NCBI RefSeq assembly: GCF_000834635.1
Contig: NZ_JXQV01000043.1
Location: 1-64,000, forward strand
DNA: 64,000 bases
DNA from: Agrobacterium tumefaciens
GTDB taxonomy: Bacteria; Pseudomonadota; Alphaproteobacteria; Rhizobiales; Rhizobiaceae
Reading direction: 5' to 3'
Shown in pieces: positions 37,773 through 47,252 of this stretch; position 1 is the first letter of the stretch; the number at the start of each line of letters is the position of its first letter. A program made the translations under genes and the position numbers. Below the pieces are notes generated by a model. That model did no database searches and was not told the DNA's origin. It saw only the letters and a list, made by a program, of their open reading frames with translations.

Positions 37773-39080
37773 ATGAAGATTACGATGATTGGTGCAGGCT
37801 ACGTTGGCCTGGTGTCCGGTGTTTGCTTTGCAGATTTTGGACATGACGTCATTTGTTTGGATCGAGACGAAAGTAAGGTTGAAGCCTTACGGAACGGCAA
37901 GATTCCGATTTTTGAACCGGGCCTGGAGCAACTGGTTGCGGAAAACGTGGCAGCAGGACGACTGAGTTTCTCTACGGATCTGGCAGCAAGTGTCAGCGGA
38001 GCAGACGTGGTTTTCATCGCAGTGGGCACTCCTTCACGCCGCGGTGACGGTCATGCAGACCTTTCCTACGTTTATGCTGCAGCACGTGATATCGCGCAGA
38101 ACGTAAACGGCTTTACCGTCATTGTAACCAAGTCGACAGTTCCGGTCGGGACCGGCGACGAAGTAGAACGTATCGTAAGGGAAGCTAATCCCAATGCGGA
38201 TGTTGCGGTGGTTTCAAACCCAGAGTTTCTGCGCGAGGGCGCCGCGATCGAAGATTTCAAACGCCCAGACCGAATTGTGGTCGGCATGAATGACGAACGA
38301 GCGCGTCCGGTCATGACGGAAGTCTATCGTCCGCTTTATCTCAACCAGTCTCCGCTGCTGTTTACAACTCGCCGCACATCCGAGTTGATCAAGTATGCTG
38401 GCAACGCCTTCCTGGCTATGAAGATCACGTTCATCAACGAGATGGCCGATCTGTGCGAAAAGGTCGGCGCGAACGTTCAGGAAGTTGCGCGTGGTATTGG
38501 TATAGACGGCCGCATCGGCTCCAAGTTCCTCAATGCTGGACCTGGCTATGGCGGTTCCTGCTTTCCGAAGGACACTCTGGCGCTGGTCAAGACGGCTCAG
38601 GACAACGACAGCCCGGTACGTCTGATCGAGACCACGGTCGCAATCAATGACAACCGTAAACGAGCCATGGGTCGTAAAATCATCGCCGCAGCCGGCGGTG
38701 ATGTACGTGACAAGACCATTGCTATCCTCGGGCTAACATTTAAGCCGAATACGGACGATATGCGCGATAGTCCCGCCATTACCATCATACAGACGCTGAC
38801 AGATGCCGGTGCCAAGGTTGTTGGTTATGATCCCGAAGGTATGGAAAACGCGCGTAGCATGATGAACGACATCTCCTATGCATCGAGCCCCTATGCCGCT
38901 GCGGAAGGCGCGGATGCGCTGGTCATCGTGACAGAGTGGAACCAGTTCCGTGCGCTGGATTTTGATCGCCTCAAGACAATAATGAACCAACCCGTGCTTG
39001 TGGATCTGCGCAATATCTATCGTAGCGATGAGGTCACCAAACATGGCTTCACCTACAGCAGTATCGGTCGCCCTGAATAG
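37773..39080 (+). CDS. ugd: UDP-glucose 6-dehydrogenase
   Basis: 435 residues, the usual length. The NAD loop GAGYVGLVSG lies at residues 7-16. Lys207 and Asn211 (IKYAGNAFLAMK) and catalytic Cys263 in GYGGSCFPKD are all present. It oxidises UDP-glucose to UDP-glucuronate with two NAD+ in the cytoplasm. The ATG at 37773 is chosen because MKITMIGAGYVG is the conserved start; the longer frame from 37719 is not. It is followed 39 nt later by UDP-glucuronate epimerase, giving a two-step supply of UDP-galacturonate for the polymer. Confidence 0.94.
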   Translation: MKITMIGAGYVGLVSGVCFADFGHDVICLDRDESKVEALRNGKIPIFEPGLEQLVAENVAAGRLSFSTDLAASVSGADVVFIAVGTPSRRGDGHADLSYVYAAARDIAQNVNGFTVIVTKSTVPVGTGDEVERIVREANPNADVAVVSNPEFLREGAAIEDFKRPDRIVVGMNDERARPVMTEVYRPLYLNQSPLLFTTRRTSELIKYAGNAFLAMKITFINEMADLCEKVGANVQEVARGIGIDGRIGSKFLNAGPGYGGSCFPKDTLALVKTAQDNDSPVRLIETTVAINDNRKRAMGRKIIAAAGGDVRDKTIAILGLTFKPNTDDMRDSPAITIIQTLTDAGAKVVGYDPEGMENARSMMNDISYASSPYAAAEGADALVIVTEWNQFRALDFDRLKTIMNQPVLVDLRNIYRSDEVTKHGFTYSSIGRPE

Positions 39081-39119
39081 GGATTAGCGGCGTGAATGGC
39101 GAATGCGAAAGGCAGTAAC

Positions 39120-40115
39120 ATGAGATATCTGATAACTGGAACGGCCGGATTTATCGGTTTTAATGTTGCAAAGCGGTTGCTGGATGAAGGTCATTTTGTG
39201 ACCGGACTCGATGGGATGACGCCGTATTACGACGTCAGGCTCAAAGAGGCCCGCCATTCGATACTTGCGCGCTCTAACGGTTTCCGACCCGTTATCGGGA
39301 TGCTGGAAAGCAAGGAGACACTTGCTGAAGCCGCGGACGCTGGGGAGCCAGATGTCATCATTCATCTGGCTGCTCAGGCTGGCGTTCGATATAGCCTGGA
39401 AAACCCAAAGGCATACGTCGACAGTAATTTAATAGGTTCCTGGAACATACTTGAGCTGGCGAAGACGGTTGGCGCCAAGCATCTTTTGATGGCATCAACG
39501 TCCTCTATTTATGGCGCCAACGAGCAGATTCCGTTTGCGGAAACCGATCGCGCAGATGAGCCCATGACGCTTTATGCTGCGACCAAAAAGTCGATGGAAG
39601 TCATGGGGCATAGCTATGCGCACCTTTATAAAATTCCTACGACGTGTTTCCGGTTCTTCACTGTTTATGGACCGTGGGGGCGGCCGGATATGGCCCTGTT
39701 CAAGTTTGTCGATGCCATCGAGAACGGCAGGCCAATCGATATCTATGGTGAAGGCCAGATGAGCCGGGACTTCACGTATATCGATGACCTCGTAGAAGCA
39801 ATCGTCAGGCTGGCCAATATCCCGCCCTCCCCTGAAAACCGCGTCGCAGGAGACACGCTTTCGGCTCAAGGACCGTTCCGGATCGTGAATATCGGCGGCG
39901 GACAGCCGGTCGCCTTGCTTGATTTTGTCGACACGATCGAGGAGGCGTTGGGCAAGAAAGCCATTCGAAACATGTTGCCAATGCAGCAGGGCGACGTTCC
40001 TCGAACTTTTGCTGCAACAGAGTTGCTACAGTCACTTACCGGCTTCGTACCGCAAATCGATGTAAAAACCGGTGTTGGTAGATTTGTGGATTGGTACAAA
40101 TCTTACTTTAACTAG
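39120..40115 (+). CDS. UDP-glucuronate 4-epimerase
   Basis: 331 residues, an extended SDR. GTAGFIG (7-13) binds NAD, and the active site has STSSIYG (Ser127-Ser129 region) and Tyr152-xxx-Lys156 in [17 protein letters not shown] and the [13 protein letters not shown] segment are hallmarks of the UDP-glucuronate/galacturonate epimerase group (LpsL, RkpM, Cap1J). It should interconvert UDP-glucuronate and UDP-galacturonate. AAAGG lies 8 nt before the ATG at 39120. It acts directly after the dehydrogenase encoded just upstream. Confidence 0.92.
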   Translation: MRYLITGTAGFIGFNVAKRLLDEGHFVTGLDGMTPYYDVRLKEARHSILARSNGFRPVIGMLESKETLAEAADAGEPDVIIHLAAQAGVRYSLENPKAYVDSNLIGSWNILELAKTVGAKHLLMASTSSIYGANEQIPFAETDRADEPMTLYAATKKSMEVMGHSYAHLYKIPTTCFRFFTVYGPWGRPDMALFKFVDAIENGRPIDIYGEGQMSRDFTYIDDLVEAIVRLANIPPSPENRVAGDTLSAQGPFRIVNIGGGQPVALLDFVDTIEEALGKKAIRNMLPMQQGDVPRTFAATELLQSLTGFVPQIDVKTGVGRFVDWYKSYFN

Positions 40116-40256
40116 TTTCGCGGCCGCCATGTCGATTGATGTGGGTCCAGTGAAGAGATTTATCTTCCGGAATCCGTGCAAATAGTTTTTAACAACCTCG
40201 CCCTTGCTTAAATCGCTGCAGTTGAATTGACAGAGCAGAGGCGGTGAGGAGTAGGT

Positions 40257-41768
40257 ATGTTGAAAGATCGTCCGTCGACAGGTTCGTACGCGCCGCTAGA
40301 GCCGCTATCTTTGCAGCGAACTAAAGACGTCGAATCCGCGGGGACGCAGCAATCGAAAGACCTTCTATTCCGGGTTATGGAGGTCGGTTACTGGCTAATC
40401 ATCTGTTTTTCACTCGTGACTTATGGCGCAGTGGATACCACTGCGGTCGCTGCAGTCACCATTTTTGCCTTTCTGTACCTTCCAGTTGTTGTCATCGGCA
40501 ATCGAGGCATCCCGGAGCATATCCGTGGTCTGTTCTTTCTCGCGTGCCTTACCCTCGCTGCTGGCGTCGCATGGGCTCATTTCCAAGCTTTGCCCAGCTA
40601 CAGCTCAGCCTTCGCAGACCTGGTATGGGATCAAACCGGTGGGCTTTTAGCCGACGATATTCAGCACACAGTAAGCCTCACTCCCGGTGACGCACCAACG
40701 GGCATAGTGAAACTTGCGCTTCCTTTTGCTGTATTCATTCTGACTTTGCTGCTCTTCAACAATGATGACCGCGCGAGCCATGGATTGAGAATGCTGGCGT
40801 TCGGTGGCGGAGCCCTGGCTATATTTGCAGTCCTACAATTCACCATAGCGCCGAGGTCGCTACTGTTCGGACAGAAGACCTTTTATCTCGACAGTTTAAC
40901 GGCACCGTTCGTGAACCGAAATACCGCAGCAACATTCTACGGAGTCCTACTGCTCATTCTCACAGCTTTGCTACTAAAATGCTGGCGCTCACTTGACCTC
41001 AGCCGCGGTCGGTTGCTGGCGACAATTTTCGACTTTCAGCACAGCTTTATCGTGCGGCGAACATGGCTAATCGCATTTCTGACATTCGTGGTGTTCACAG
41101 CCTTGCTTCTGACACGATCACGAGCCGGGGTTGGCGCTACCGCAATTGCAGTATCGTTCTTTCTTGTGATTTCAGCGCTGGTTGATACCCGTAAAAGAAA
41201 AACTCCGGAAACCAAAGCTCCATTGAACACCTGGATGAAACGCTCGTTGGTAGCCGCTTTGATGCTTCTGATCGTCGGCGCTGTCTTCGGCACGTTTTCA
41301 GGGCAAGCAGTATTGCGCGCCAAGGAGAGTGGTCTCACCGACTCACGCTTTTGTATATTGCCTGGAATTATGAAGATGTTGTCTGAAAGCTGGCCAATGG
41401 GAGCCGGATTAACGAGCTTTCGAGATGTGTTTCCCGCCTATCGCGATCCGGCCTGCGGCTTGGGTGGCGTTTTTGACCGCGCGCACAACGTTTATCTGGA
41501 GGCCATAGTGGGTTTCGGCGCGATGGGGTTGGCAATGATCGTCACTACGATTACCGCTCTTGCATCAGTATTCATACATGGTATTCGCAAACGTCGCAGA
41601 TTCCGCTTCGCTGGCATTCTGGGGCTTTCAGTTCTGCTTCTGGTGATGCTGCACAGCGCCCTAGACTTCTCATTACAGATACCTGGATTTGCGGTCTGGT
41701 TTGCATCAACATCCGGCATCCTGGCAGCTTTGTCCTCCCTGCCCCCGAATAAGATGCGGCACCGATAA
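40257..41768 (+). CDS. O-antigen ligase/Wzy-family membrane protein, second copy
   Basis: 503 residues with about ten to eleven hydrophobic helices. The Wzy_C region has LLLTRSRAGVGATAIAV, and the long periplasmic loop has AHNVYLEAIVGFGAMG, a HN-containing motif common to WaaL/Wzy proteins. A hydrophilic N-terminal 40 residues precedes the first helix. GAGGAGTAGGT precedes the ATG. It could be the polymerase, or a ligase transferring polymer to another acceptor; the other copy is at 24950-26335. A strong hairpin downstream suggests it ends its transcription unit. Confidence 0.82.
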   Translation: MLKDRPSTGSYAPLEPLSLQRTKDVESAGTQQSKDLLFRVMEVGYWLIICFSLVTYGAVDTTAVAAVTIFAFLYLPVVVIGNRGIPEHIRGLFFLACLTLAAGVAWAHFQALPSYSSAFADLVWDQTGGLLADDIQHTVSLTPGDAPTGIVKLALPFAVFILTLLLFNNDDRASHGLRMLAFGGGALAIFAVLQFTIAPRSLLFGQKTFYLDSLTAPFVNRNTAATFYGVLLLILTALLLKCWRSLDLSRGRLLATIFDFQHSFIVRRTWLIAFLTFVVFTALLLTRSRAGVGATAIAVSFFLVISALVDTRKRKTPETKAPLNTWMKRSLVAALMLLIVGAVFGTFSGQAVLRAKESGLTDSRFCILPGIMKMLSESWPMGAGLTSFRDVFPAYRDPACGLGGVFDRAHNVYLEAIVGFGAMGLAMIVTTITALASVFIHGIRKRRRFRFAGILGLSVLLLVMLHSALDFSLQIPGFAVWFASTSGILAALSSLPPNKMRHR

Positions 41769-41840
41769 AGCGACCGCGGCTCTGTATCAACGGAGGACTA
41801 AAAAGGCCAAGGGGCGGCTCAATAGCGGCCCTCTAGAGCC

Positions 41841-41897
41841 CGCATGAATCCGGTGGTTGGTGCAGCCCGGGTGGGCTGTCATGCGCGGTACGGTTTT
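41841..41897 (+). terminator. Intrinsic-type terminator after the second ligase-like gene
   Basis: CAGCCC (41863-41868) pairs with GGGCTG (41873-41878) around GGGT, flanked by an outer pair GCATGA (41842-41847)/TCATGC (41879-41884). GGTTTTTAA follows at about 41892. It lies in the gap between convergent genes. Confidence 0.6.
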
Positions 41898-42000
41898 TAA
41901 AGGCTTTCAGCTAGCTTGACGTGCCCAGTTGTATTCACAAACACAAGGGTTGATCCAGATGGAAAGGACCGCAATATCTAATAGATCCACAAGATTCTAA

Positions 42001-43374
42001 TTAGAGCCCCGAGATTTGAACGGCTGGGCTGATGGAATCGTCACTCAGTAGGCCGCATTCCGCTGCGATGGTGAGACGTGCCATGTCTGCCTCATAGCGT
42101 GCGTTATTCACCGCTAGTTGCGCATCCGCAATATCGGAAATAGCACGAATTTCGTCGAAAACGCTCCGCTCACCCAGTTCTCTCTCTGTTTTCACGCCGA
42201 CCGATCTCATTCGCGCACCACTCTCTTGCTTTTGCGCAAGCGCAAGTATCGCACGAGCGGTCTCGAGACGCTGCATGGAAGCGGCAAGTGTGGTTCCGAC
42301 ATCTTGTAATATAGCGTGCTTATCGAACGTAGCCGCCTCAATTTCCTTTTCGCGGCTGCGAAGGGACGCCTCTCGTGCACCTCCGGTGTAGAGAGGCATC
42401 GAAAAGTTCAAGGTTGCACTGGCATCCGTGGAATTGTCCGATTGGCCGTAGTTCTCACGATCCAAACCCGCAGAAATTCGAAGGCCGAGGCGCGGCTTAT
42501 AAGCTGCATCGGCCTGACTGAGTCGAGCATATGCCGCCTCTATCTCGGCTTGCCTTGCAGCAATACGAGGATTATTCGCGGCCGCAAGCGATTGCAACTC
42601 CGCTACCGCTTTTGGGAAACGGGACTCCAGTTTCGCCAACATCATGCTGGCTTCAATCGAAGCCGGGGCGCGTAGCCTTGCCAGAGTCCGTTCCGCCTCA
42701 AGCCGCTGCAAGCTGGATTGGCGTTGGTTCAGTTCGATCTGAAGTAATTGCCTGTCAACATCCGTAATATCCACGCGCGTTGCGGATCCTTCAGTCTGCT
42801 CCGAAGCAACCGCACGGCGCAATTGGGCTAAAGCCTTGCCGTGCTGCGTCAGAATAGCCTTGGTGCGATCCTGGCGACGCAGTTCGAGGTCAGACGATAA
42901 TATGGCTACCGAAACTGAGAGAAATGTAGTCGCGGTCGTTGCGCTGGACGCGCGATAGTTGGAGTAAGCCAGCGCTAATGCGGCGGTGTCCCTGCCACCT
43001 TGATAAATCGGGATATCCATAACAAGCGCCGTACTCTGCTCGTTTCCGCTCAGATTGCGTGTCCCGTTTTGTAATGGCGTCAGTTTGTAATTTGCTTCCA
43101 GAGAAACGGTCGGACGTGACATCGCTCGCGCTGAATCAATTTCACTGCTTGCCGCTCCCTGACGCGCAAGCGATGCTCGGACTTCGGCGGTCTGCCCGGT
43201 CGATTGAGAAAGAGGGCCAAGGTTCGCCCGATCTCGATTTTGAGCTGGAACGGCGCTAGCGCACGTCCTGTCTGGAGCCGGGCACGACGCCTGTGAGGCC
43301 GTCTGAGAGCAGCCGGTCATCAGCATCAGTGCCAGCAGCAGAACAGGCGCCAGGGTCAACCCCAAGTGTCGCAT
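42001..43374 (-). CDS. TolC-family outer-membrane channel, lipoprotein form
   Basis: 457 residues. The signal ends in a lipobox LMTGC (Cys22), so this TolC homologue is lipid-anchored, as in the OprM/NodT branch. The mature protein has the two-fold repeat of long helical segments (for example ARAMSRPTVSLEANY in the first half and AAYKPRLGLRISAGL in the second) expected for the alpha-barrel/beta-barrel subunit. It should provide the outer-membrane exit for type I secretion. It is last in the minus-strand unit ATPase-adaptor-kinase-channel (48947 to 42001). The first type I pair (16798-19883) has no channel of its own and may share it. Confidence 0.87.
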   Translation of the reverse strand: MRHLGLTLAPVLLLALMLMTGCSQTASQASCPAPDRTCASAVPAQNRDRANLGPLSQSTGQTAEVRASLARQGAASSEIDSARAMSRPTVSLEANYKLTPLQNGTRNLSGNEQSTALVMDIPIYQGGRDTAALALAYSNYRASSATTATTFLSVSVAILSSDLELRRQDRTKAILTQHGKALAQLRRAVASEQTEGSATRVDITDVDRQLLQIELNQRQSSLQRLEAERTLARLRAPASIEASMMLAKLESRFPKAVAELQSLAAANNPRIAARQAEIEAAYARLSQADAAYKPRLGLRISAGLDRENYGQSDNSTDASATLNFSMPLYTGGAREASLRSREKEIEAATFDKHAILQDVGTTLAASMQRLETARAILALAQKQESGARMRSVGVKTERELGERSVFDEIRAISDIADAQLAVNNARYEADMARLTIAAECGLLSDDSISPAVQISGL

Positions 43375-43451
43375 CGATAACCTCCGGATGGTTACCGAAT
43401 ATTAAACAATATTGCTTAATGAATTCTTAAGAAAGAAGATAGGCATAGTCA

Positions 43452-45719
43452 TCAACTGGCCTCCTCATAGTAACTTGAATAACGGGAAGCGTAGTATTCC
43501 GTATCCCCGTGTAAGCTGTAAAGACGCATTTTTTTCTGATCGACCTTGCTCAAAATAACGCCTGCACATTTACGAGAGATCTGTTCTTCGGTTTGAAATG
43601 CATTCCTTACAGCACGTCGCGCTGTTCTGCCCCATTCCACGACATAGACAAAGCTGTCGATTGTGGATGAGAGCGCTCTGGCATCCACCACCGCCCCAAC
43701 AGGCGGAAGATCGAGCACGATATATTCATATTTACTAAGAAGATTGGCAAAGACACCGCGCATTGCTGGCGAAACCAGAAGTTCGGCAGAAAATGGAAGT
43801 CGCTCGCGCAGGACCGTTGGCATAAACTTCATGCCGCTCAGGGGATCTGTCATCAACGCATCTTCCACAGATACCTCGCCCAGAAGCACTTCAACCAAAC
43901 CGGCCTTGGCGTGTGGAGCAATCATCCGCGTTGCTCCCGGGCTCCGAAGGTCTGCATCTATCAACACACACTGATGACCCTGGCTCGCCAGAAGACGTGC
44001 GAAGTTGACGGCAACAGTGGACTTACCTTCATCTGGCAATGTGGAAGCAATGCCTACTATGCGGTTTGCATTTGGGCTCGTGCTGAAGTCGACGGCAATT
44101 TTTGCGCTTCTCAGTGTCTCCGCAAACGAGGACAATGGGTTGCTGAGCGAATATCGAGAGGTCAGGCTTCCTGCACGAACGCTTCGTTCCGTTGCTTGTT
44201 CGGAAACCACAGGCAGAGCTGTATTATCGCGATCATCAACCAACGGCAGCATGCCGAGAAACTCTTTGCCCAAGTCCTCTCTGATGCCATCGCCTGTCCG
44301 GTAAAAGCGTTCTTGAAATTCACGTAATGCGCCGATTGCGCCGCCAAGGATGCCGCCGAGAAGGAGGCCTCCGACAATGCTCAGCATCAATTTCGGAGAA
44401 GAAGGAATCAACGGAGGGGCAGCGCGCGAAATAATGCGAGCGCCGGTCGCTGAAAAGGACTGCTGCTGGATAGCTTGCTGGTAACGCTGCAGGAATGATT
44501 GGTAGAGGTTGCGATATGTCTCCGCTTCGCGCTGCAGTTCACGCAGCTTGACCTGACTTTGATCTGCAACAGCGCTTTGCGAGCTTGATGTTGCTAGACT
44601 GGCCAGTAGGCTTCGTACGCGTCCGTCCGCCACCTGCGCTTCGTTGTTATAACTTTGCGCGATACGACCGAGTTCACCAAAAAGAAGGGCCTTGTACTCC
44701 GCCATGTTTCGGCGGTGTCGAACTGCCTGCTCATGGTTTGGCCCAAGTCGAGCCGAAATTTCCGCCTCGCTTTTTGCAGACAGCAAATATTGTTCGCGGA
44801 GATTATTAGCGATCGGGCTGTCCAGAACCTCCTTGACCACGGCATCGACGTCGTTTGCTTCGATGTTTTTCGTGATCTCCTCGTAACGTGCCCGCGCTGT
44901 GGCAGCTTGGGACTGCGCAGTGCCCAAAGCACTGTTTATCTGTGCTAGGTTCTGGTCAGTGACGAGACCATTGCCCGTGCTGAGCAAGCCATTCGATGCC
45001 CGGAAGCGCTCAACCGCGAGATCAGATTGTAGGGCCTTTTGCTCCAATTCGGCTATGCGTTCCTGCAGCCACTTGCTTGCACGGCGGGTCGCCTCATATT
45101 TTGAGTTGAGCGAATCCCTGAGATAGGCTTCTGCTATACCCGTCGCAATTTTCGCGGAAAGTTCGGGCGAGGGCGACGTGTAGGAAATATTGATGATGTA
45201 TGTCTGCCCAACGCGCTCTACATCCATGCCTGCCTGCAGCCGAGAAAGCGCGGAATCCCGAAGCTGGTCCGCATCCGGCGAGCCTTCGGTCTCATCCGAG
45301 CCAAAAATGCCCGCTAACCCGCTTTTCAGCACGTCGATGATCGAACGGTCTTCAGCCATGAATTCGGCATTATCGACGAGTTTCAGCCGATCAACCACCT
45401 CGTAGCCAACCGCTTGTGAGCGAAAGACTTCGATCTGGCTAAGAACGGTCGTTTCATCATCAGAACTGCCCCCAAGGTCGGTGAGTTGCTGGAGAACCAG
45501 ACTCCGTCCCTTGTCGATCATGACACTGGAAGTGGCCGTGAACATGGGGACGGCCGTAATCGCATAGATGCCTGAAACAACCATCATCAAAGCGGCGACC
45601 GCCGCGACAATGACCCGCTGTCTCATTACGGCCTTGAACAACCGTTCGAGATCGATCACCCCGTCACCCTCGACATCTGTATTGTCGTTGAAAGCAGGCC
45701 TTTGCTGAAACGTCGGCAT
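43452..45719 (-). CDS. Polysaccharide co-polymerase/tyrosine autokinase (Wzc/ExoP type), copy 2
   Basis: 755 residues from ATG 45719; a TTG at 45743 would add eight residues. The architecture is identical to the first kinase: Wzz domain with TM1 near 35-58, a coiled-coil periplasmic region, TM2 near 445-468, then a BY-kinase. The kinase has Walker A STLPDEGKST, Walker A' VLIDADLR, Walker B IVLDLPP, and a C-terminal Tyr cluster of six within about 20 residues (Y.LHGDTEYYASRYSSYY). Overall it aligns with copy 1 along its length by eye. Unlike copy 1 it is embedded with type I secretion genes rather than an OPX gene. Confidence 0.93.
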   Translation of the reverse strand: MPTFQQRPAFNDNTDVEGDGVIDLERLFKAVMRQRVIVAAVAALMMVVSGIYAITAVPMFTATSSVMIDKGRSLVLQQLTDLGGSSDDETTVLSQIEVFRSQAVGYEVVDRLKLVDNAEFMAEDRSIIDVLKSGLAGIFGSDETEGSPDADQLRDSALSRLQAGMDVERVGQTYIINISYTSPSPELSAKIATGIAEAYLRDSLNSKYEATRRASKWLQERIAELEQKALQSDLAVERFRASNGLLSTGNGLVTDQNLAQINSALGTAQSQAATARARYEEITKNIEANDVDAVVKEVLDSPIANNLREQYLLSAKSEAEISARLGPNHEQAVRHRRNMAEYKALLFGELGRIAQSYNNEAQVADGRVRSLLASLATSSSQSAVADQSQVKLRELQREAETYRNLYQSFLQRYQQAIQQQSFSATGARIISRAAPPLIPSSPKLMLSIVGGLLLGGILGGAIGALREFQERFYRTGDGIREDLGKEFLGMLPLVDDRDNTALPVVSEQATERSVRAGSLTSRYSLSNPLSSFAETLRSAKIAVDFSTSPNANRIVGIASTLPDEGKSTVAVNFARLLASQGHQCVLIDADLRSPGATRMIAPHAKAGLVEVLLGEVSVEDALMTDPLSGMKFMPTVLRERLPFSAELLVSPAMRGVFANLLSKYEYIVLDLPPVGAVVDARALSSTIDSFVYVVEWGRTARRAVRNAFQTEEQISRKCAGVILSKVDQKKMRLYSLHGDTEYYASRYSSYYEEAS

Positions 45720-45931
45720 TTCATTCACCACGGTCGCCCTCAATGGTTAGGCTCTCGAAATCCAAATGGCTTTCTCAAGAGTATCTTTTTAATCATTCAG
45801 AATAAGTAACCAGACCAGAGCTACAGTATTCTCGCTTCTCCATTACGATCAGCATCGAGTCCTGATAACAAGATTCCTGTCACGTGTCTCAATTATGATT
45901 TATCGAAGATGCCTCTGCGCTGATTTTTTTA

Positions 45932-47251
45932 CTACCGGAAAGCCCTTCGAAAGCTTTGCACGAAGGGCTCGGCCAAATACTCAAAAAATGTCCTTTGATG
46001 AGTGGCCAAAAACACTTCACTTGGCATGCCTGGCACGATTTCAGGAATCTTGGCCCGTTCCCCATCATCCACTGCCAACCGTATTGTATAGTAAGGCGGC
46101 AAATCGGCACGATCCTGACGTACATCGGCACCGACAAAGGTAATATGCGCAGAGATCTGATCGTAAAGATGCCGGTTGAATGCAGAAATCACGACACGTG
46201 CGTTCTGGCGAAGATAAACATCGTCAACATCTGAAGGATCAAGCTTGGCCTCAATGAGCAAGGGCTGGTCCACTGGCACGATTTCGAAGAGCGGACTGAA
46301 TGGCTCAACCGCACTTCCGATTGTATTGACATGCAATTTGTTGACCACGCCCGTAACTGGCGAACGAATTTCGATACGAGCAGTCGCATCCAGTTTGCCC
46401 TTGAGGCCTTCGCTGATTTCCAGATAGTCGGAGCGGGTTTTTGACATTTCATCGCTGATCTTCTGGTAGAAAACCGAGCGCTCTGCTGCAATGCGGTTAT
46501 CAGTTTCACTGATCTGGTGATTGATCGCCTCAATTGCCGCTTCTGTCTTAGAGACATTACCGGACAATGCATCGGACTGGCGCTCAATTTCACGCAGCAG
46601 GCTTTCACGGCCAAGGCCGTTACGAATGGCTTGTTGCCTGAGAGCAATGTCCGTTGCCATGCTTTCCCGCTGCTTACGAAGGGAGTCAAGCTCACCTGAC
46701 AAGCCAGTTAGCTGACCCGTCAACGCCCGCCGCTGCGACTGGAAAATCTCCAGCATATCGTTTAACTGCGTCCGTCTCGTCGTGAATTCCCGTGTCTGGT
46801 CCTCCAGCAACTGCTCAACTTCTACCGGATTGATTGCAGGCTCAGCCTCCATCAAGGACTTGATATCCAGATCAAGACTCTGCTCCTGACGCATTTCGGC
46901 ATCCAGTCGAGCCTGTTTCAGACGCAAACCAACCTTTCGCGTTTCAAGCTCCTTTACCGCAGCCTCATCTTCTGCACGCGAGAGGACTGCTATAACGTCG
47001 CCCTGCTTGACTTGCTCTCCCTCTCGAACGGACAGACTGGCCAGAACACCGCCGCGCTCGTGCCTTACAACCTGGACATTACCATCCGTAATAATAGAGC
47101 CCCGGGCTATGATTGCACCAGAGAGTGGAACGGTGAACGCCCATGCAGCAAAGCCGCCAAGAAAAACTGCCGTCATCAACGCGCCAATCAACATTGTACC
47201 ATTGATGGACGTTACACGGTGCCGGATTTTAATGAGATCTCTTTGGTCCAT
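45932..47251 (-). CDS. Type I secretion membrane fusion protein (HlyD/PrsE type), copy 2
   Basis: 439 residues from ATG 47251, preceded by AGGAACGTAAC. TM at about 18-41, then lipoyl half (NVQVVRHERGG), a coiled-coil hairpin (about 85-270), the second half (IEIRSPVTGVVNKLHVNT) and a beta domain ending FVQSFRRAFR. It is closely similar to copy 1 throughout. It begins one base after the stop of the ATPase gene, so the two are translationally coupled. It bridges the inner-membrane exporter and the TolC-like channel encoded two genes downstream. Confidence 0.92.
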   Translation of the reverse strand: MDQRDLIKIRHRVTSINGTMLIGALMTAVFLGGFAAWAFTVPLSGAIIARGSIITDGNVQVVRHERGGVLASLSVREGEQVKQGDVIAVLSRAEDEAAVKELETRKVGLRLKQARLDAEMRQEQSLDLDIKSLMEAEPAINPVEVEQLLEDQTREFTTRRTQLNDMLEIFQSQRRALTGQLTGLSGELDSLRKQRESMATDIALRQQAIRNGLGRESLLREIERQSDALSGNVSKTEAAIEAINHQISETDNRIAAERSVFYQKISDEMSKTRSDYLEISEGLKGKLDATARIEIRSPVTGVVNKLHVNTIGSAVEPFSPLFEIVPVDQPLLIEAKLDPSDVDDVYLRQNARVVISAFNRHLYDQISAHITFVGADVRQDRADLPPYYTIRLAVDDGERAKIPEIVPGMPSEVFLATHQRTFFEYLAEPFVQSFRRAFR

Positions 47252-47252
47252 G

